Positions 1-8,759 of a stretch of DNA of 64,000 bases are shown piece after piece. A program made the position numbers and the translations under genes. Origin of the DNA: Lachnospiraceae bacterium (GTDB lineage Bacteria; Bacillota; Clostridia; Lachnospirales; Lachnospiraceae). Below the pieces are notes generated by a model. The model worked only from the letters and a program-made list of their open reading frames with translations. It had not been told where the DNA came from and made no database searches. Positions within the stretch are counted from its first letter, which is position 1, and the number at the start of each line of letters is the position of its first letter. The stretch covers positions 25,691 to 89,690 of the forward strand of contig JABZIV010000001.1 in NCBI GenBank assembly GCA_015258095.1, given 5' to 3'.

Positions 1-22
1 AAAGCAAGAACTGCGGGACTGA
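1..22 (+). CDS. 3' end of an upstream gene (partial)
   Basis: Only the last codons of a gene entering from the left edge are visible. They read KQELRD and end at TGA (20-22). The stop shares a base with the ATG of the next gene (TGATG), the usual sign of translational coupling. It is probably another component of the same transport operon, but these few codons do not show function. Confidence 0.45.
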
Positions 23-1131
23 TGATGCGCGTGCTTCCGTTTCCCCTCTGGAGGGGATATATCCGGATGGGAAGAGTGGCGGGCTGCCTCCTTCTCCTCT
101 TTTTCTGCCTTTTTCTCGGAAAATATGCGGAAGACAGACAGGAAACGCATCTCGCCGTTTATCTTGTAGAGAAAGATAGGGGTGACTGGAGTAAAGAACT
201 GATAAAGGATTTAGAAACGGAAAAGAGTCTTTCTCTTTATTCGGTTCAGGAGAAGGAAGCGGAAGAGAAGCTTCTCTATGGGGATAAAGAAGGGGTACTG
301 ACGATTGAGGAAGGCTACACGGGAGACGAAGAAGGAAGGGGAAAGCTCTTATATGAAACGTCCTCGTCTTCCCTTTCGGAGATGGCGGTGCGGGAAATCG
401 TTGCGGCGTATGTGGCAAGAGAGCGTACGATGCGTACAGAGAAAGCCTATCTTTCCTCGCTTCTCGGCAGAAAGCCGACGGAGAAAGAAGAGAAGGTACT
501 TATGGAGAATAATCGAAAGTACAGACGCACCACGCCTTTGTTTACGATAGAAAGGAAGAACGGTGCGGAGGAGAAGACGCTTTTTATGCCAAAAAAAGAG
601 GCGGTTTACGCCTTTCTGCTTTACTTTTATCTCTTCTCTTTTTCCGCTTTTTACGGCGAGTCGGAGGAAAAGAAGGTGGAAGGACGTCTTCGGAGCCTTT
701 CCGGCGGGACACTTCGCCTGTTTATGAGCGACGCGCTGCTCTACCTTCTCCTGAGTATAGCCTTTGCCCTTGCACTCAAGCTCCGCTTTTCTCTTTTTAC
801 GACACTTTCTCTTGTGCTTTACGCTTTCTTTCTCTTCGCGTTCTCGAAAGGGCTCTCTTCTAAGGTTCTCGGAGAGGGGGCGGAAACGGGGCTCGGCCTT
901 CATCTCGGATTGCTTTTCAGCCTTCTCGGCGGCGCGTTTATGGACTTTTCCGCACTGGGAGAGAAGACGCGGCTCCTGCCCTACCTTTCCCCTGTAGGAC
1001 TTTTCCTAAAGGGTACGGAAGGAGACCTTCCTGCACTCGCCCTTCTCGTTCTTCTCGACCTTATTCTATTCCTTTTGCCTCTTTCCAGATTTCCCAGAGG
1101 CCGGATAAAAGAAGGTTCTCATCGACCGTGA
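22..1131 (+). CDS. ABC-2-type transporter permease-like membrane protein
   Basis: A 369-residue membrane protein with the layout of ABC-2 family export permeases: one transmembrane segment near residues 18-34, a long extracytoplasmic polar region to about residue 190, then about five closely spaced transmembrane segments to the C-terminus. No ATPase is visible because the operon continues off the left edge; the start overlaps the preceding stop. No signature motif fixes the substrate, so the family assignment rests on topology. Odd point: its last 71 bases overlap the 3' end of the convergent pantothenate kinase gene with no terminator between them. Confidence 0.6.
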   Translation: MMRVLPFPLWRGYIRMGRVAGCLLLLFFCLFLGKYAEDRQETHLAVYLVEKDRGDWSKELIKDLETEKSLSLYSVQEKEAEEKLLYGDKEGVLTIEEGYTGDEEGRGKLLYETSSSSLSEMAVREIVAAYVARERTMRTEKAYLSSLLGRKPTEKEEKVLMENNRKYRRTTPLFTIERKNGAEEKTLFMPKKEAVYAFLLYFYLFSFSAFYGESEEKKVEGRLRSLSGGTLRLFMSDALLYLLLSIAFALALKLRFSLFTTLSLVLYAFFLFAFSKGLSSKVLGEGAETGLGLHLGLLFSLLGGAFMDFSALGEKTRLLPYLSPVGLFLKGTEGDLPALALLVLLDLILFLLPLSRFPRGRIKEGSHRP

Positions 1132-1837
1132 TAGGGTGCCTGCAATAGGGGCAAATGAGCGGAGAGAGTCCGCCGGTGGCAAGGATGGAGGCCTCCTCCC
1201 CGAGCTCTTCCAGGAAACGGTCAATGATACCGTCTAAAGAGCCTGCGGTTCCGTAAATGATGCCGGAACGCATGGCGTCGATGGTATTGAGAGAAATCAG
1301 CTTCTTTGCCGGCGCAACGTCAATCGAGGGAAGAAGAGAAGTCTCCTTCGCAAGAGCGTTCATGGAGATGCCGACACCGGGAAGGATGACCCCGCCGGAG
1401 AAGCTGCCTTCGCGGTCAATGACCGTGAGCGTACTTGCCGTTCCCATGTCAATGATAATAGCAGGAAGCGGATAGCGTTTTACTGCGGCTACAGCGGCGA
1501 CGATGAGGTCGGGACCGATTTCTTCCCCCACCGTATCCGGAAAGCGGAGAGAGGAGACATTTTCCTTCTTTACAATGAGACAGTCCTTTATGCCCAGAAT
1601 CTTCGCGGCTTCCTGAAAAGAGCCGGTGAGTACCGGTACGACGGAGGACAGTACCATCGCATGGAAGGCGCGGACATCCATCTTCAGGAGGGTGCAGATT
1701 TCGTCGATATCCGCAGCATATTCATAGCTGGTTTTCTTTCGATTACTTTCCATGGTGAAGATCTGCTGAATCTTTCCCGTGTCATCGATGCAACCGAAGT
1801 CGGTATGGGTATTTCCACAATCAATCGCAAGAATCAT
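1061..1837 (-). CDS. coaX: type III pantothenate kinase CoaX
   Basis: Catalyses the ATP-dependent phosphorylation of pantothenate, the first step of coenzyme A synthesis, in the cytoplasm. The 258-residue product has the usual CoaX length. It begins MILAIDCGNTHTDFG (phosphate-binding acidic motif of the ASKHA fold), has GPDLIVAAVAAVKRYP in the middle and the second nucleotide-binding stretch IIDMGTASTLTVID followed by FSGGVILPG. The longer open frame upstream is only the reverse frame of the neighbour; the ATG at 1837 overlaps the TGA of the upstream transporter gene (ATGA), indicating coupled translation. Pairing with a pantothenate-type ECF component supports a salvage unit. Confidence 0.93.
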   Translation of the reverse strand: MILAIDCGNTHTDFGCIDDTGKIQQIFTMESNRKKTSYEYAADIDEICTLLKMDVRAFHAMVLSSVVPVLTGSFQEAAKILGIKDCLIVKKENVSSLRFPDTVGEEIGPDLIVAAVAAVKRYPLPAIIIDMGTASTLTVIDREGSFSGGVILPGVGISMNALAKETSLLPSIDVAPAKKLISLNTIDAMRSGIIYGTAGSLDGIIDRFLEELGEEASILATGGLSPLICPYCRHPITVDENLLLSGLWEIWKEAKGIE

Positions 1838-2445
1838 TGTTCCTCCAGTTCTGTTTTGGTAAGATGAATTCCCTCCAGTATGCGTAAAATAACCGGAATC
1901 AGGAGAAGGTTTATGGTGAACTCCATCACGAAGTTTACGCCGAGAATGCTGAAGAGCAGGTAATCTATAATGGGAGCGCCCATCGCCCACATTTTCAGGG
2001 TATCCTGAAAGAAGAGCAGCAGTCCTGCGATAAAGATCCCGGTATTGACAATGGGAGCAAGGATGGCGGGAAGAAGGACTTTCGTGACTTTCAATTGGCT
2101 TTTTTTCCGTAGAAAGCCGGCAGCGAGACCCGAAAGGTACCCGGCAGCGGTGCTTTTCAATAAAACGAGGAAAAGGGTAAGGAAGGGTTTCTGAGAAAAG
2201 AGGATGAACCCGCCGGCATCACTTCCGGACACAACGGAGAAACAGACCATAATCCCGAACACAAGGCCTAAGAAGGCGGCGCTCACGGCACCGTAGAGAA
2301 TCGCGCCGAGAATCATCGGAATCAAGGTAAAGGTGATATTAAAGGGACCGAGTTTGATGCTCCCGAGAAAGAGTTGCAGGCATAAAACAACCGCAGTGAG
2401 GATCGCCGTCCCGACCAGTTTTTGAATGAATGCTCTGCTTTTCAT
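1834..2445 (-). CDS. panT: ECF transporter substrate-binding (S) component, probably pantothenate
   Basis: A 203-residue integral membrane protein with about six hydrophobic segments and the early GPFNITFTLIPMILGAILYG stretch typical of ECF S components. Such proteins bind a vitamin and dock on a shared ECF energising module (EcfA-EcfA'-EcfT), which is not in this window. The substrate is inferred from direct translational coupling with the pantothenate kinase gene, the known genomic association of PanT. A well-formed promoter lies just upstream. A folate or other vitamin specificity cannot be excluded from sequence alone. Confidence 0.8.
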   Translation of the reverse strand: MKSRAFIQKLVGTAILTAVVLCLQLFLGSIKLGPFNITFTLIPMILGAILYGAVSAAFLGLVFGIMVCFSVVSGSDAGGFILFSQKPFLTLFLVLLKSTAAGYLSGLAAGFLRKKSQLKVTKVLLPAILAPIVNTGIFIAGLLLFFQDTLKMWAMGAPIIDYLLFSILGVNFVMEFTINLLLIPVILRILEGIHLTKTELEEQ

Positions 2446-2482
2446 AAAAACACCTCCATCCAGAGTGAAAATAATTTATAAT

Positions 2483-2518
2483 TGAAATGATAGTACAGAA
2501 TGGATGCGGTGCTGTCAA
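2483..2518 (-). promoter_or_regulatory. promoter of panT-coaX
   Basis: On the minus strand TTGACA (2513-2518) is followed after 17 bases by TACTAT (2490-2495), a near-consensus vegetative promoter. Predicted start of transcription is about 2483, giving a leader of roughly 38 bases before the panT ATG at 2445. The leader is too short for a riboswitch. Confidence 0.7.
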
Positions 2519-2591
2519 TTGCCGCGCTTGTATTTTACGGGAGAAAACAAGGGAAAAGGCTCCTTTTCGGGAGGCGCGGAACGGAAAGACC

Positions 2592-2627
2592 TTGCAATGC
2601 GGAAGCACATTCGCTAGAATTAAAACA
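2592..2627 (+). promoter_or_regulatory. promoter of the YesMN sensor operon
   Basis: TTGCAA (2592-2597), a 17-base spacer and TAGAAT (2615-2620) form a good vegetative promoter, predicted to start near 2627, about 60 bases before the small membrane protein gene. It is divergent from the panT promoter. No clear operator palindrome was seen between the two. Confidence 0.6.
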
Positions 2628-2685
2628 TAATTCTATATATCGAAGTATTAGAAATAGAGAACGTATCGGGGAGGGAAGTCGGAAA

Positions 2686-3003
2686 ATGATAGAGAGCATT
2701 TGGCAGGAGATGGGACTTCCCCTGCTGTTTACGGTTTTGTTACTATATTACGCTATTAAGTTATTGGTCTTTCACGACGTGGAGAGTATTCGTCCGAAGG
2801 AGCGTCCGCCCGTTTCAGACAGAAAGGGCTATGGCAGGGAAGCCGGGATATTCGTTTTGATTTTCGCACTGATTTCTTTAGTGGCATCGTTTTGCATGCT
2901 GATTCATCCGTTTTTAGGAATCACACTCATTCTCCTGGGGCTGATTCTCAGTGCCGTACAGTTTAAACGGCTGGAAGAAAAGTATGCCGGGGATAGAAAA
3001 TGA
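2686..3003 (+). CDS. small membrane protein of unknown function
   Basis: A 105-residue protein with one hydrophobic segment at about residues 11-27 and a long double-hydrophobic region around residues 57-92. The open frame extends further upstream, but the ATG at 2686 has a purine-rich ribosome site just before it (GAGGGAAG) and the upstream codons look non-coding. Its TGA overlaps the ATG of the response regulator (ATGA). I do not recognise the family. Position at the head of the operon suggests an accessory membrane subunit of the sensor, which is inference only. Confidence 0.65.
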   Translation: MIESIWQEMGLPLLFTVLLLYYAIKLLVFHDVESIRPKERPPVSDRKGYGREAGIFVLIFALISLVASFCMLIHPFLGITLILLGLILSAVQFKRLEEKYAGDRK

Positions 3004-4625
3004 AGAAGTATTCCGTACTTTTAGCAGATGATGAAGAGGATGTGGTGAAAGCCATCATCCGGACGATTGATTGGGAAGGGCTCGGCTATGATCTCCTCGG
3101 GTATGCGAGGAACGGTCTGGAAGCACTGGAGCTTGCCGAGGAGAAGCAGGTGGACGTCGTGCTGACCGACATCAAGATGCCGTATATGGACGGGCTTACG
3201 CTTGCGCACAAGCTGAAGGAACTCTACCCCTCTATTAAGATTGTCATTTTTTCAGGATTTGATGAGTTTGAATATGCGAAAGAGGCGATCCGTCTGGAAG
3301 CGGAAGAGTATGTTTTGAAGCCGGTGGACAGCGGGGAACTCTCCCGCATTTTCAAAGAAGTGCATAATCGCCTGGACAAAGAGTTTGATGAGAAGCAGAA
3401 CATCAACCACTTGAAGAACTATTATCTGGAGAGTTTGCCTATCTTACAGGAGAGTTTCTACACCTCTTTGATTGAAGGAAACGTACGACAGGACGAACTG
3501 ATGCGGACGATGCTGGACTACCAGATTGAATTAAACGGGCCGTATTATGCGGTGGTGATTCTGCATAATTCCATCAGCCTTTCTCCGGAAGGAATCAATC
3601 CGCTGCTCATTACCATGTCGATTCGAAAGCTCGCGGAGGAACACATGCAGAAGAGCAGACGTTCCTGTTTCTTTACCTATCTGGGGGACACTGTTCTCAT
3701 CACACAGTTAAAGAGTGAGGAGGAGCGCTATCGTCTGACGGATGAGCTGGAGACGCTCTGCCGTCTGGCAAAGCACGTCTGCAAGGCGACGATTACGGCG
3801 GGAGTCGGAAAGACGGTCTCTTCTCTTATGGATCTGCCGATTTCCTATATGGGAGCGCGGGATGCGGTCTCTTACCGCGTGCTGTACGGCAGAGGAAAGG
3901 CAATTGCGATATCGGATATCAACCCGGAGGAACGGGAGAATCCTTCTCTGAATCGAGAGATTTTGGATGAGGAACGGCTTCTGGATGTATACAGAAGCAT
4001 TCGGATGTCCTCGAAAGAGGAACTCTGTAAGGATATTGACGCCTACATGCAAAACAGCAATCTGGAGAATCCTTCCTTGCAGGACTACCAGTTTTTCCTC
4101 ATGGAACTGGTGACGAACATTCATAAATTTCTGCTTTCCAATCATGTGGACGCGGGTTTCATTTTCCCGAAAGAGGAGGACGTGTACCGAAAGGTACAGC
4201 AGTTCAGTATAGAGGAGCTTTCGGCCTGGATGAAAGAAGTTTGTGTGAAGGTGCAGGAACAGATTCAGGAGAAGCGGAGTGATAAGACGAAGTCTTTCGT
4301 AAAGAAAGCCGTGGAGCGAGTACATAGCCACTATATGGATAAAGACCTTTCCGTAGAGGGACTTTCTATGGAACTGCATGTATCCGCAGCCTATTTTTCC
4401 ACGGTTTTCAAGAAGGAGACGGGGAAGAGTTTTATCAACTATCTCACGGATTACCGGATGGAGAAGGCGCTTCGTCTTCTGATGGAAGAAGAGGAGAAAA
4501 CCTATATCATAGCGGAAGCGGTAGGCTATGCGGACCCGAATTATTTCAGTTATGCTTTTAAGAAGAAGTTCGGTATGTCGCCTTCCAAATACAAATTAAA
4601 CGGAAAGAGGCAAGAGGGGGCATAA
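3000..4625 (+). CDS. YesN-type response regulator (REC plus AraC HTH)
   Basis: A cytoplasmic two-component regulator of 541 residues. The receiver domain is N-terminal, with the acidic pair in LLADDEEDV and the phosphoacceptor Asp57 in VVLTDIKMPYMDG. A long linker domain follows, then an AraC-type double helix-turn-helix at about residues 440-535 (SVEGLSMELHVSAAYFSTVF and AEAVGYADPNYFSYAFKKKFG). It is translationally coupled at both ends, to the small membrane protein upstream and to its kinase downstream (TAATG). YesN regulators usually control sugar-uptake genes; the likely targets are the binding-protein and transporter genes in the same operon. Confidence 0.9.
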   Translation: MKKYSVLLADDEEDVVKAIIRTIDWEGLGYDLLGYARNGLEALELAEEKQVDVVLTDIKMPYMDGLTLAHKLKELYPSIKIVIFSGFDEFEYAKEAIRLEAEEYVLKPVDSGELSRIFKEVHNRLDKEFDEKQNINHLKNYYLESLPILQESFYTSLIEGNVRQDELMRTMLDYQIELNGPYYAVVILHNSISLSPEGINPLLITMSIRKLAEEHMQKSRRSCFFTYLGDTVLITQLKSEEERYRLTDELETLCRLAKHVCKATITAGVGKTVSSLMDLPISYMGARDAVSYRVLYGRGKAIAISDINPEERENPSLNREILDEERLLDVYRSIRMSSKEELCKDIDAYMQNSNLENPSLQDYQFFLMELVTNIHKFLLSNHVDAGFIFPKEEDVYRKVQQFSIEELSAWMKEVCVKVQEQIQEKRSDKTKSFVKKAVERVHSHYMDKDLSVEGLSMELHVSAAYFSTVFKKETGKSFINYLTDYRMEKALRLLMEEEEKTYIIAEAVGYADPNYFSYAFKKKFGMSPSKYKLNGKRQEGA

Positions 4626-6619
4626 TGGAGAAGAGAGAGAAGAGCCACTTTGTGCAGGATGTTTTCTTACGGAAAGGCTTCTTCTTTCCGCTCGCTTCGG
4701 AATCCCCGTTCCGTTCGTTTCATAACATGATCCTGATGAGCTTTATGCTCTTATCGATCGGGATTATTCTGTTTTTATCTTCCGTGCTTTATGTGCAGTT
4801 TTCCGCACGGCTGAATTACGCGCGGGAAATGCAGTCCGAGCAACTTCTGAATCAGGGAAGCAACCGGCTGGAAGAGTATCTGGTCAGCATGCGACAGATT
4901 TCGGATGCGATGTATTACAGTGCCATCAAAGGGTCCAGTCTGGATCTTTCGACTTTAAACAAATCCATGAATCTTTTGTATGAAGCGCATAAGGACAGCC
5001 TGGTTTCCGTTGCGCTTTTTTCGGGTGACGGGAAGCTGATTACCGCAGTGCCGAATTCCTCCGAAAAGAGAAACAGGAGGGTAGTGGAGCAGGATTTTTT
5101 TACTTCCGCCGTACAGCAGGTGGAGAATCTGCATTTTTCGCTTCCCCATGTGCAGAATCTTTTTAATGATCCTTCGTTCCGTACCTACTGGGTGATTTCC
5201 CTGAGTCGTGTCGTGGAACTGAGCAGGAGCGGGGTGAACAGCAACGGCGTTCTTCTTGTAGACATGAATTTTGAAAATATCGAACGAATGATGCAGAAGT
5301 TAAACGGGGAGGATAAGGACCGCTATTTTTATCTTTGCGACAAACAGGGGAATCTAATCTACCATCCGAGGATGCGGGAGATTTTGAGAGGAGAATTTCA
5401 GGAAAATACCGCTGAGATAGGCGAATGGGATGACGGGGTACACCGTGCTTTGGTTTCGGGAAAAGAGAAAACGGTGATTGTGGACACCATCGGGTATACC
5501 GGTTGGAAGATGGTCTCCGTCATGCGGGACGGGAACCGGATTTTTGCGCCGGGCGGAATGCTTTATTATGTAGTTATCCTGATTTCTCTTACCCTCTTGA
5601 TTGCCCTGCTTTTTAACCAGGTGGTGTCCCTACGTCTTTCCTATCCGATTCGTAAATTAGATGAGGATTTGGAACAAATGGGGGAGCACCGTCTTTCGAT
5701 GGACGATATTTCCGCCTATGGCAGTACGGAGATTATCCATCTGGGGAAGAGCCTTATGCAGTCCTTTGCCCAGATTGACAGGCTTACGGAAGAAAAAATG
5801 GAGCAGCAGGAGGAGAAGAGGCGTACGGAAATGGATGCACTGCAATCCCAGATTAACCCCCATTTCCTCTATAACACGCTGGAATCCGTGGTGTGGATGA
5901 TTGAGAGCGGAAAGAAAGAGGACGCGGTCTTCATGGTGACGGAGCTTGCCAGTTTCTTCCGCATCAGCCTTTCCGGGGGGAAGAACGTCATCCGTCTTTC
6001 GCAGGAAATTCAGCACGCGAAGAATTATATGAATATCCAGAAAATTCGTTTTAAAGATAAGTTTACGGTCGATTTTCAGGTTTCCGAGGAAGCGCTTTCC
6101 TGCCTGACAGTGAAGCTGATTCTGCAACCGATTCTGGAAAATGCCATTTACCACGGCATGGAAGGGATGGATGAGGATGGAGAAATCCATGTGCGCGGAA
6201 AACTGGTGAAGGAAGGGGAGCACAGTATCGTCCTCTTGTCGGTAGAGGATAACGGCCTCGGTATGACGGAAGAGAAGGCGCGGGAGCTTCTCGCTAAAGA
6301 GAGTGAAGAAGTGGACTTTTCCACACAGAAGAAGAGGGGATCCGGAGTGGGACTCATCAACGTGCACAGGCGGATTCAGCTCCGCTTCGGTGCGCAGTAC
6401 GGCTTACAGATTCACAGCGAACCGGATGAAGGAACGGTAGTGGAGCTGCGCTTTCCTGCCATTCTGTATACGGAGGAGACACAGAAGAGTATGGAGCACA
6501 GCAGCATGCATCATAGTGCAAGCGGATTTTACGGAGGAAGCGGCAATGAAGGAAAACCAGATATTCACGACAGCGCTAGTGGCAGTGGCAGTCCTACTGC
6601 TTCTTCTCTCCCTCGGTAG
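4625..6619 (+). CDS. YesM-type sensor histidine kinase
   Basis: A 664-residue membrane kinase: cytoplasmic N-terminus, transmembrane helix near 36-58, extracytoplasmic sensor domain to about 310, second helix near 313-335, HAMP-like linker, then the His_kinase motif SQINPHFLYNTLESVVWM with His413 as phosphoacceptor and a C-terminal HATPase_c domain (ENAIYHGMEG, DNGLGM, GSGVGLINVHRR). The kinase fold should end at about residue 613 (GTVVELRFPAI). The remaining 50 residues are Ser/Gly/His-rich, and the last 74 bases overlap the next gene in another frame. It pairs with the YesN regulator. Confidence 0.9.
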   Translation: MEKREKSHFVQDVFLRKGFFFPLASESPFRSFHNMILMSFMLLSIGIILFLSSVLYVQFSARLNYAREMQSEQLLNQGSNRLEEYLVSMRQISDAMYYSAIKGSSLDLSTLNKSMNLLYEAHKDSLVSVALFSGDGKLITAVPNSSEKRNRRVVEQDFFTSAVQQVENLHFSLPHVQNLFNDPSFRTYWVISLSRVVELSRSGVNSNGVLLVDMNFENIERMMQKLNGEDKDRYFYLCDKQGNLIYHPRMREILRGEFQENTAEIGEWDDGVHRALVSGKEKTVIVDTIGYTGWKMVSVMRDGNRIFAPGGMLYYVVILISLTLLIALLFNQVVSLRLSYPIRKLDEDLEQMGEHRLSMDDISAYGSTEIIHLGKSLMQSFAQIDRLTEEKMEQQEEKRRTEMDALQSQINPHFLYNTLESVVWMIESGKKEDAVFMVTELASFFRISLSGGKNVIRLSQEIQHAKNYMNIQKIRFKDKFTVDFQVSEEALSCLTVKLILQPILENAIYHGMEGMDEDGEIHVRGKLVKEGEHSIVLLSVEDNGLGMTEEKARELLAKESEEVDFSTQKKRGSGVGLINVHRRIQLRFGAQYGLQIHSEPDEGTVVELRFPAILYTEETQKSMEHSSMHHSASGFYGGSGNEGKPDIHDSASGSGSPTASSLPR

Positions 6620-7514
6620 ATTCATGGGGAGCAATAAAGCGGAGAAATACAGAATTTCCATCGTACTGGACAATAGCAGTTCGGAGGGCTGGGGGAGTTT
6701 TCGAAAAGGACTGAATGCCGCGATGAAACGCTATAACATGGAGTACAATTATGTGACGACCAATCGCTTTCACTCCATTCAGGAGGAGAATCGGATTCTG
6801 GAGCAGGAAGTGAAAGGCGGTGCGGACGGAATTATTACGGAACTGCGTGCAACGGAGGGCACGGGGGAGATTCTCAACAGCTTAGCGAAGGAAGTCAAGG
6901 TCGAGCTCGTGGAAAGTGCACGGGAAGCGGTTGCTCCCGAACTTTCGATTCCTTCCTTCTCCGTGGACGAGGAAGCACTCGGTAAAGCGCTAGCGGAAGA
7001 GGTGCTTCATTCACCTTTGAAGAAAGAAAAACTGCGTATCGGCATCCTTGCCGGAAATCAGCAGAAGAGGAATATGCAGGAGCGTCTGAAGGCACTGGAG
7101 ACAACATTGCGGGACGGAAAGCAGGAAATCGCCTGGGTCATAGAAGACCGGGGAGAGACGGAAAAGGATCTGAAAGAGGAGAATCATAAAAAGGGAGTGG
7201 ATGCGATTGTTGCGCTGGACAACGACAACCTGCTTTCTGCTGCGCGGTATACCGAGGAAACCGGACGGAGTTTTATCGAACTCTACGGCGTGGGGGATTC
7301 GGAAGAACTGATTTATGACCTGGATCAGGGGGTGATTCGGAGCCTTATCGTAATCGACCATTATGACATGGCGTATACCGCGGTGGAGTATCTCTGGAAG
7401 AGCCTTTCAGGAGGAAAAAACCTTCCGGAGTCCCATCAGGTGAATTTCTACATCGCCAATGCAAACAATATGTATACGGATAAGATGGAGCAGATTCTCT
7501 TTCCGACGGGGTAG
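6546..7514 (+). CDS. membrane-anchored periplasmic sugar-binding protein (XylFII-like co-sensor candidate)
   Basis: A 322-residue periplasmic-binding-protein (type I, LacI/RbsB-like) fold. Residues 6-24 form a single hydrophobic helix with no lipobox cysteine, so it should remain as a signal-anchored protein. The mature part starts YRISIVLDNSSSEGWGSF and contains GADGIITELRAT and VDAIVALDNDNLLSAARY, as in ribose/xylose binders. The start at 6546 is preceded by GGAGG at correct spacing; it lies inside the kinase gene. A binding protein without a lipobox, next to a YesM-type kinase, resembles clostridial XylFII-LytS sensing, where the binding protein passes the sugar signal to the kinase. The ligand is unknown. 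Confidence 0.8.
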   Translation: MKENQIFTTALVAVAVLLLLLSLGRFMGSNKAEKYRISIVLDNSSSEGWGSFRKGLNAAMKRYNMEYNYVTTNRFHSIQEENRILEQEVKGGADGIITELRATEGTGEILNSLAKEVKVELVESAREAVAPELSIPSFSVDEEALGKALAEEVLHSPLKKEKLRIGILAGNQQKRNMQERLKALETTLRDGKQEIAWVIEDRGETEKDLKEENHKKGVDAIVALDNDNLLSAARYTEETGRSFIELYGVGDSEELIYDLDQGVIRSLIVIDHYDMAYTAVEYLWKSLSGGKNLPESHQVNFYIANANNMYTDKMEQILFPTG

Positions 7515-7700
7515 AGACGGAAACATACAGGGAGAGGTGGAGAGACACGGCTGGATGAAAGGGGCGTTTTCGGGATGGAAGAAGAGCGGAGCGAAAGAGG
7601 CGCGATGGACGGGAAGAACGGAAATAACGAGAAGAGCGAGAAAAGCGTGAGAAACGGGGAGAGCGGGAAAAGTGTGAAAAGCGGGATAAGAGAGTGCAGA

Positions 7701-8759
7701 ATGAGGGGAAAGGCATCTTTGCTTTTTTGCCTGTCTCTTCTCCTTCTCTTTAATCTCAGTGCCTGCGGGAATGCCGGAGAGAAGAAGGCAAAAAAGAAGA
7801 TTAAAATCGGCGTCACCCTGTATGACAGTTATGATACGTTTCTAACCGGCTATATGCGCGCTTTTGACAAGGAAGTTGCCGAGAAACGGGCAGAGGGGTA
7901 CGAAGTAAATGTACTCCAGTACAATGCGGCGGGAAGTCAGGCTATGCAGAATGAGCAGGTGGAAGAAATGTTGCAGAATTCCTGCGATGTGCTTTGTGTA
8001 AATCTGGTGGATCGCACTGCGCCTTCGGAAATCATTGATATGGCGAAGAAGAAGGATGTTCCGGTTATTTTCTTTAACCGGGAGCTGGTGGAAGAAGACC
8101 TGAATCAGTGGAACAAGCTCTATTACGTCGGTGCGGATGCCAAGCAGTCCGGTATCTTGCAGGGAGAGTTGGTTCTGGAGGATGTGAAGGACGCGGAGAA
8201 GGAGGGACAGCTTCCTCCGGAGCTGGATCGAAATGGAGACGGCAAGCTCCAGTATCTGATTTTTGAAGGAGAAGCGGGACACCAGGACTCGATTATGCGA
8301 ACGGATTATGTGGTCTCTACGATTCAGGACGCCGGTATACCGCTGGAAAGGCTGGATTATAGCATTGCGAACTGGAGCAGGGCGGAAGCACAGAGTAAGA
8401 TGATGCAGCTCTATCCTGAATTTCAGGGGAAGATTGAATTAATTCTTTCTAACAATGATGATATGGCACTTGGCGTAATTGATGCGTATGATAAGATAGG
8501 CGTACAGAAAGACCTTCGTCCCTGGATCTACGGCATAGACGGAACGAAGGCGGGCCTTGCCGCTATAGAGAAAGGCAGTATGCGTGCAACGGTATACAAT
8601 GATGAAGTGGGACAGTCCAAAGCCCTTTTCCGGATTGCCTTTCAGCTTGCGTCCGAAGGCGCGGAGGATGGAGAGGGGACGGAGATAGAGAAGATTACCA
8701 GGCTTCCCTACAGAAAGGTGAGGAGAAAGAATTATGCAGAATTCAGAACAGAGGAATAG
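7701..8759 (+). CDS. galactose/glucose-type (MglB-like) substrate-binding lipoprotein
   Basis: About 352 residues with a lipoprotein signal ending LSAC (Cys22), then a type I periplasmic binding fold: KIKIGVTLYDSYDTFLTGYM, LNPxxR-like region around CVNLVDRTAPSEII, VPVIFFNRE and LSNNDDMALGVIDAY. It carries DRNGDGKLQ, matching the EF-hand-like calcium loop of MglB-type galactose-binding proteins. The frame is open further upstream (from 7575), but that part encodes only charged repeats and would bury the signal peptide, so the ATG at 7701 is preferred although its ribosome site is weak. No MglA ATPase or MglC permease follows; the gene sits between a co-sensor and a BCCT transporter. Confidence 0.85.
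   Translation: MRGKASLLFCLSLLLLFNLSACGNAGEKKAKKKIKIGVTLYDSYDTFLTGYMRAFDKEVAEKRAEGYEVNVLQYNAAGSQAMQNEQVEEMLQNSCDVLCVNLVDRTAPSEIIDMAKKKDVPVIFFNRELVEEDLNQWNKLYYVGADAKQSGILQGELVLEDVKDAEKEGQLPPELDRNGDGKLQYLIFEGEAGHQDSIMRTDYVVSTIQDAGIPLERLDYSIANWSRAEAQSKMMQLYPEFQGKIELILSNNDDMALGVIDAYDKIGVQKDLRPWIYGIDGTKAGLAAIEKGSMRATVYNDEVGQSKALFRIAFQLASEGAEDGEGTEIEKITRLPYRKVRRKNYAEFRTEE

Noticed and set aside
7448..7816. overlapping minus-strand frames opposite the charged-repeat spacer before the MglB-like gene
   Set aside because: They are Ser/Phe/Arg low-complexity translations of a purine-rich repeat tract on the plus strand.
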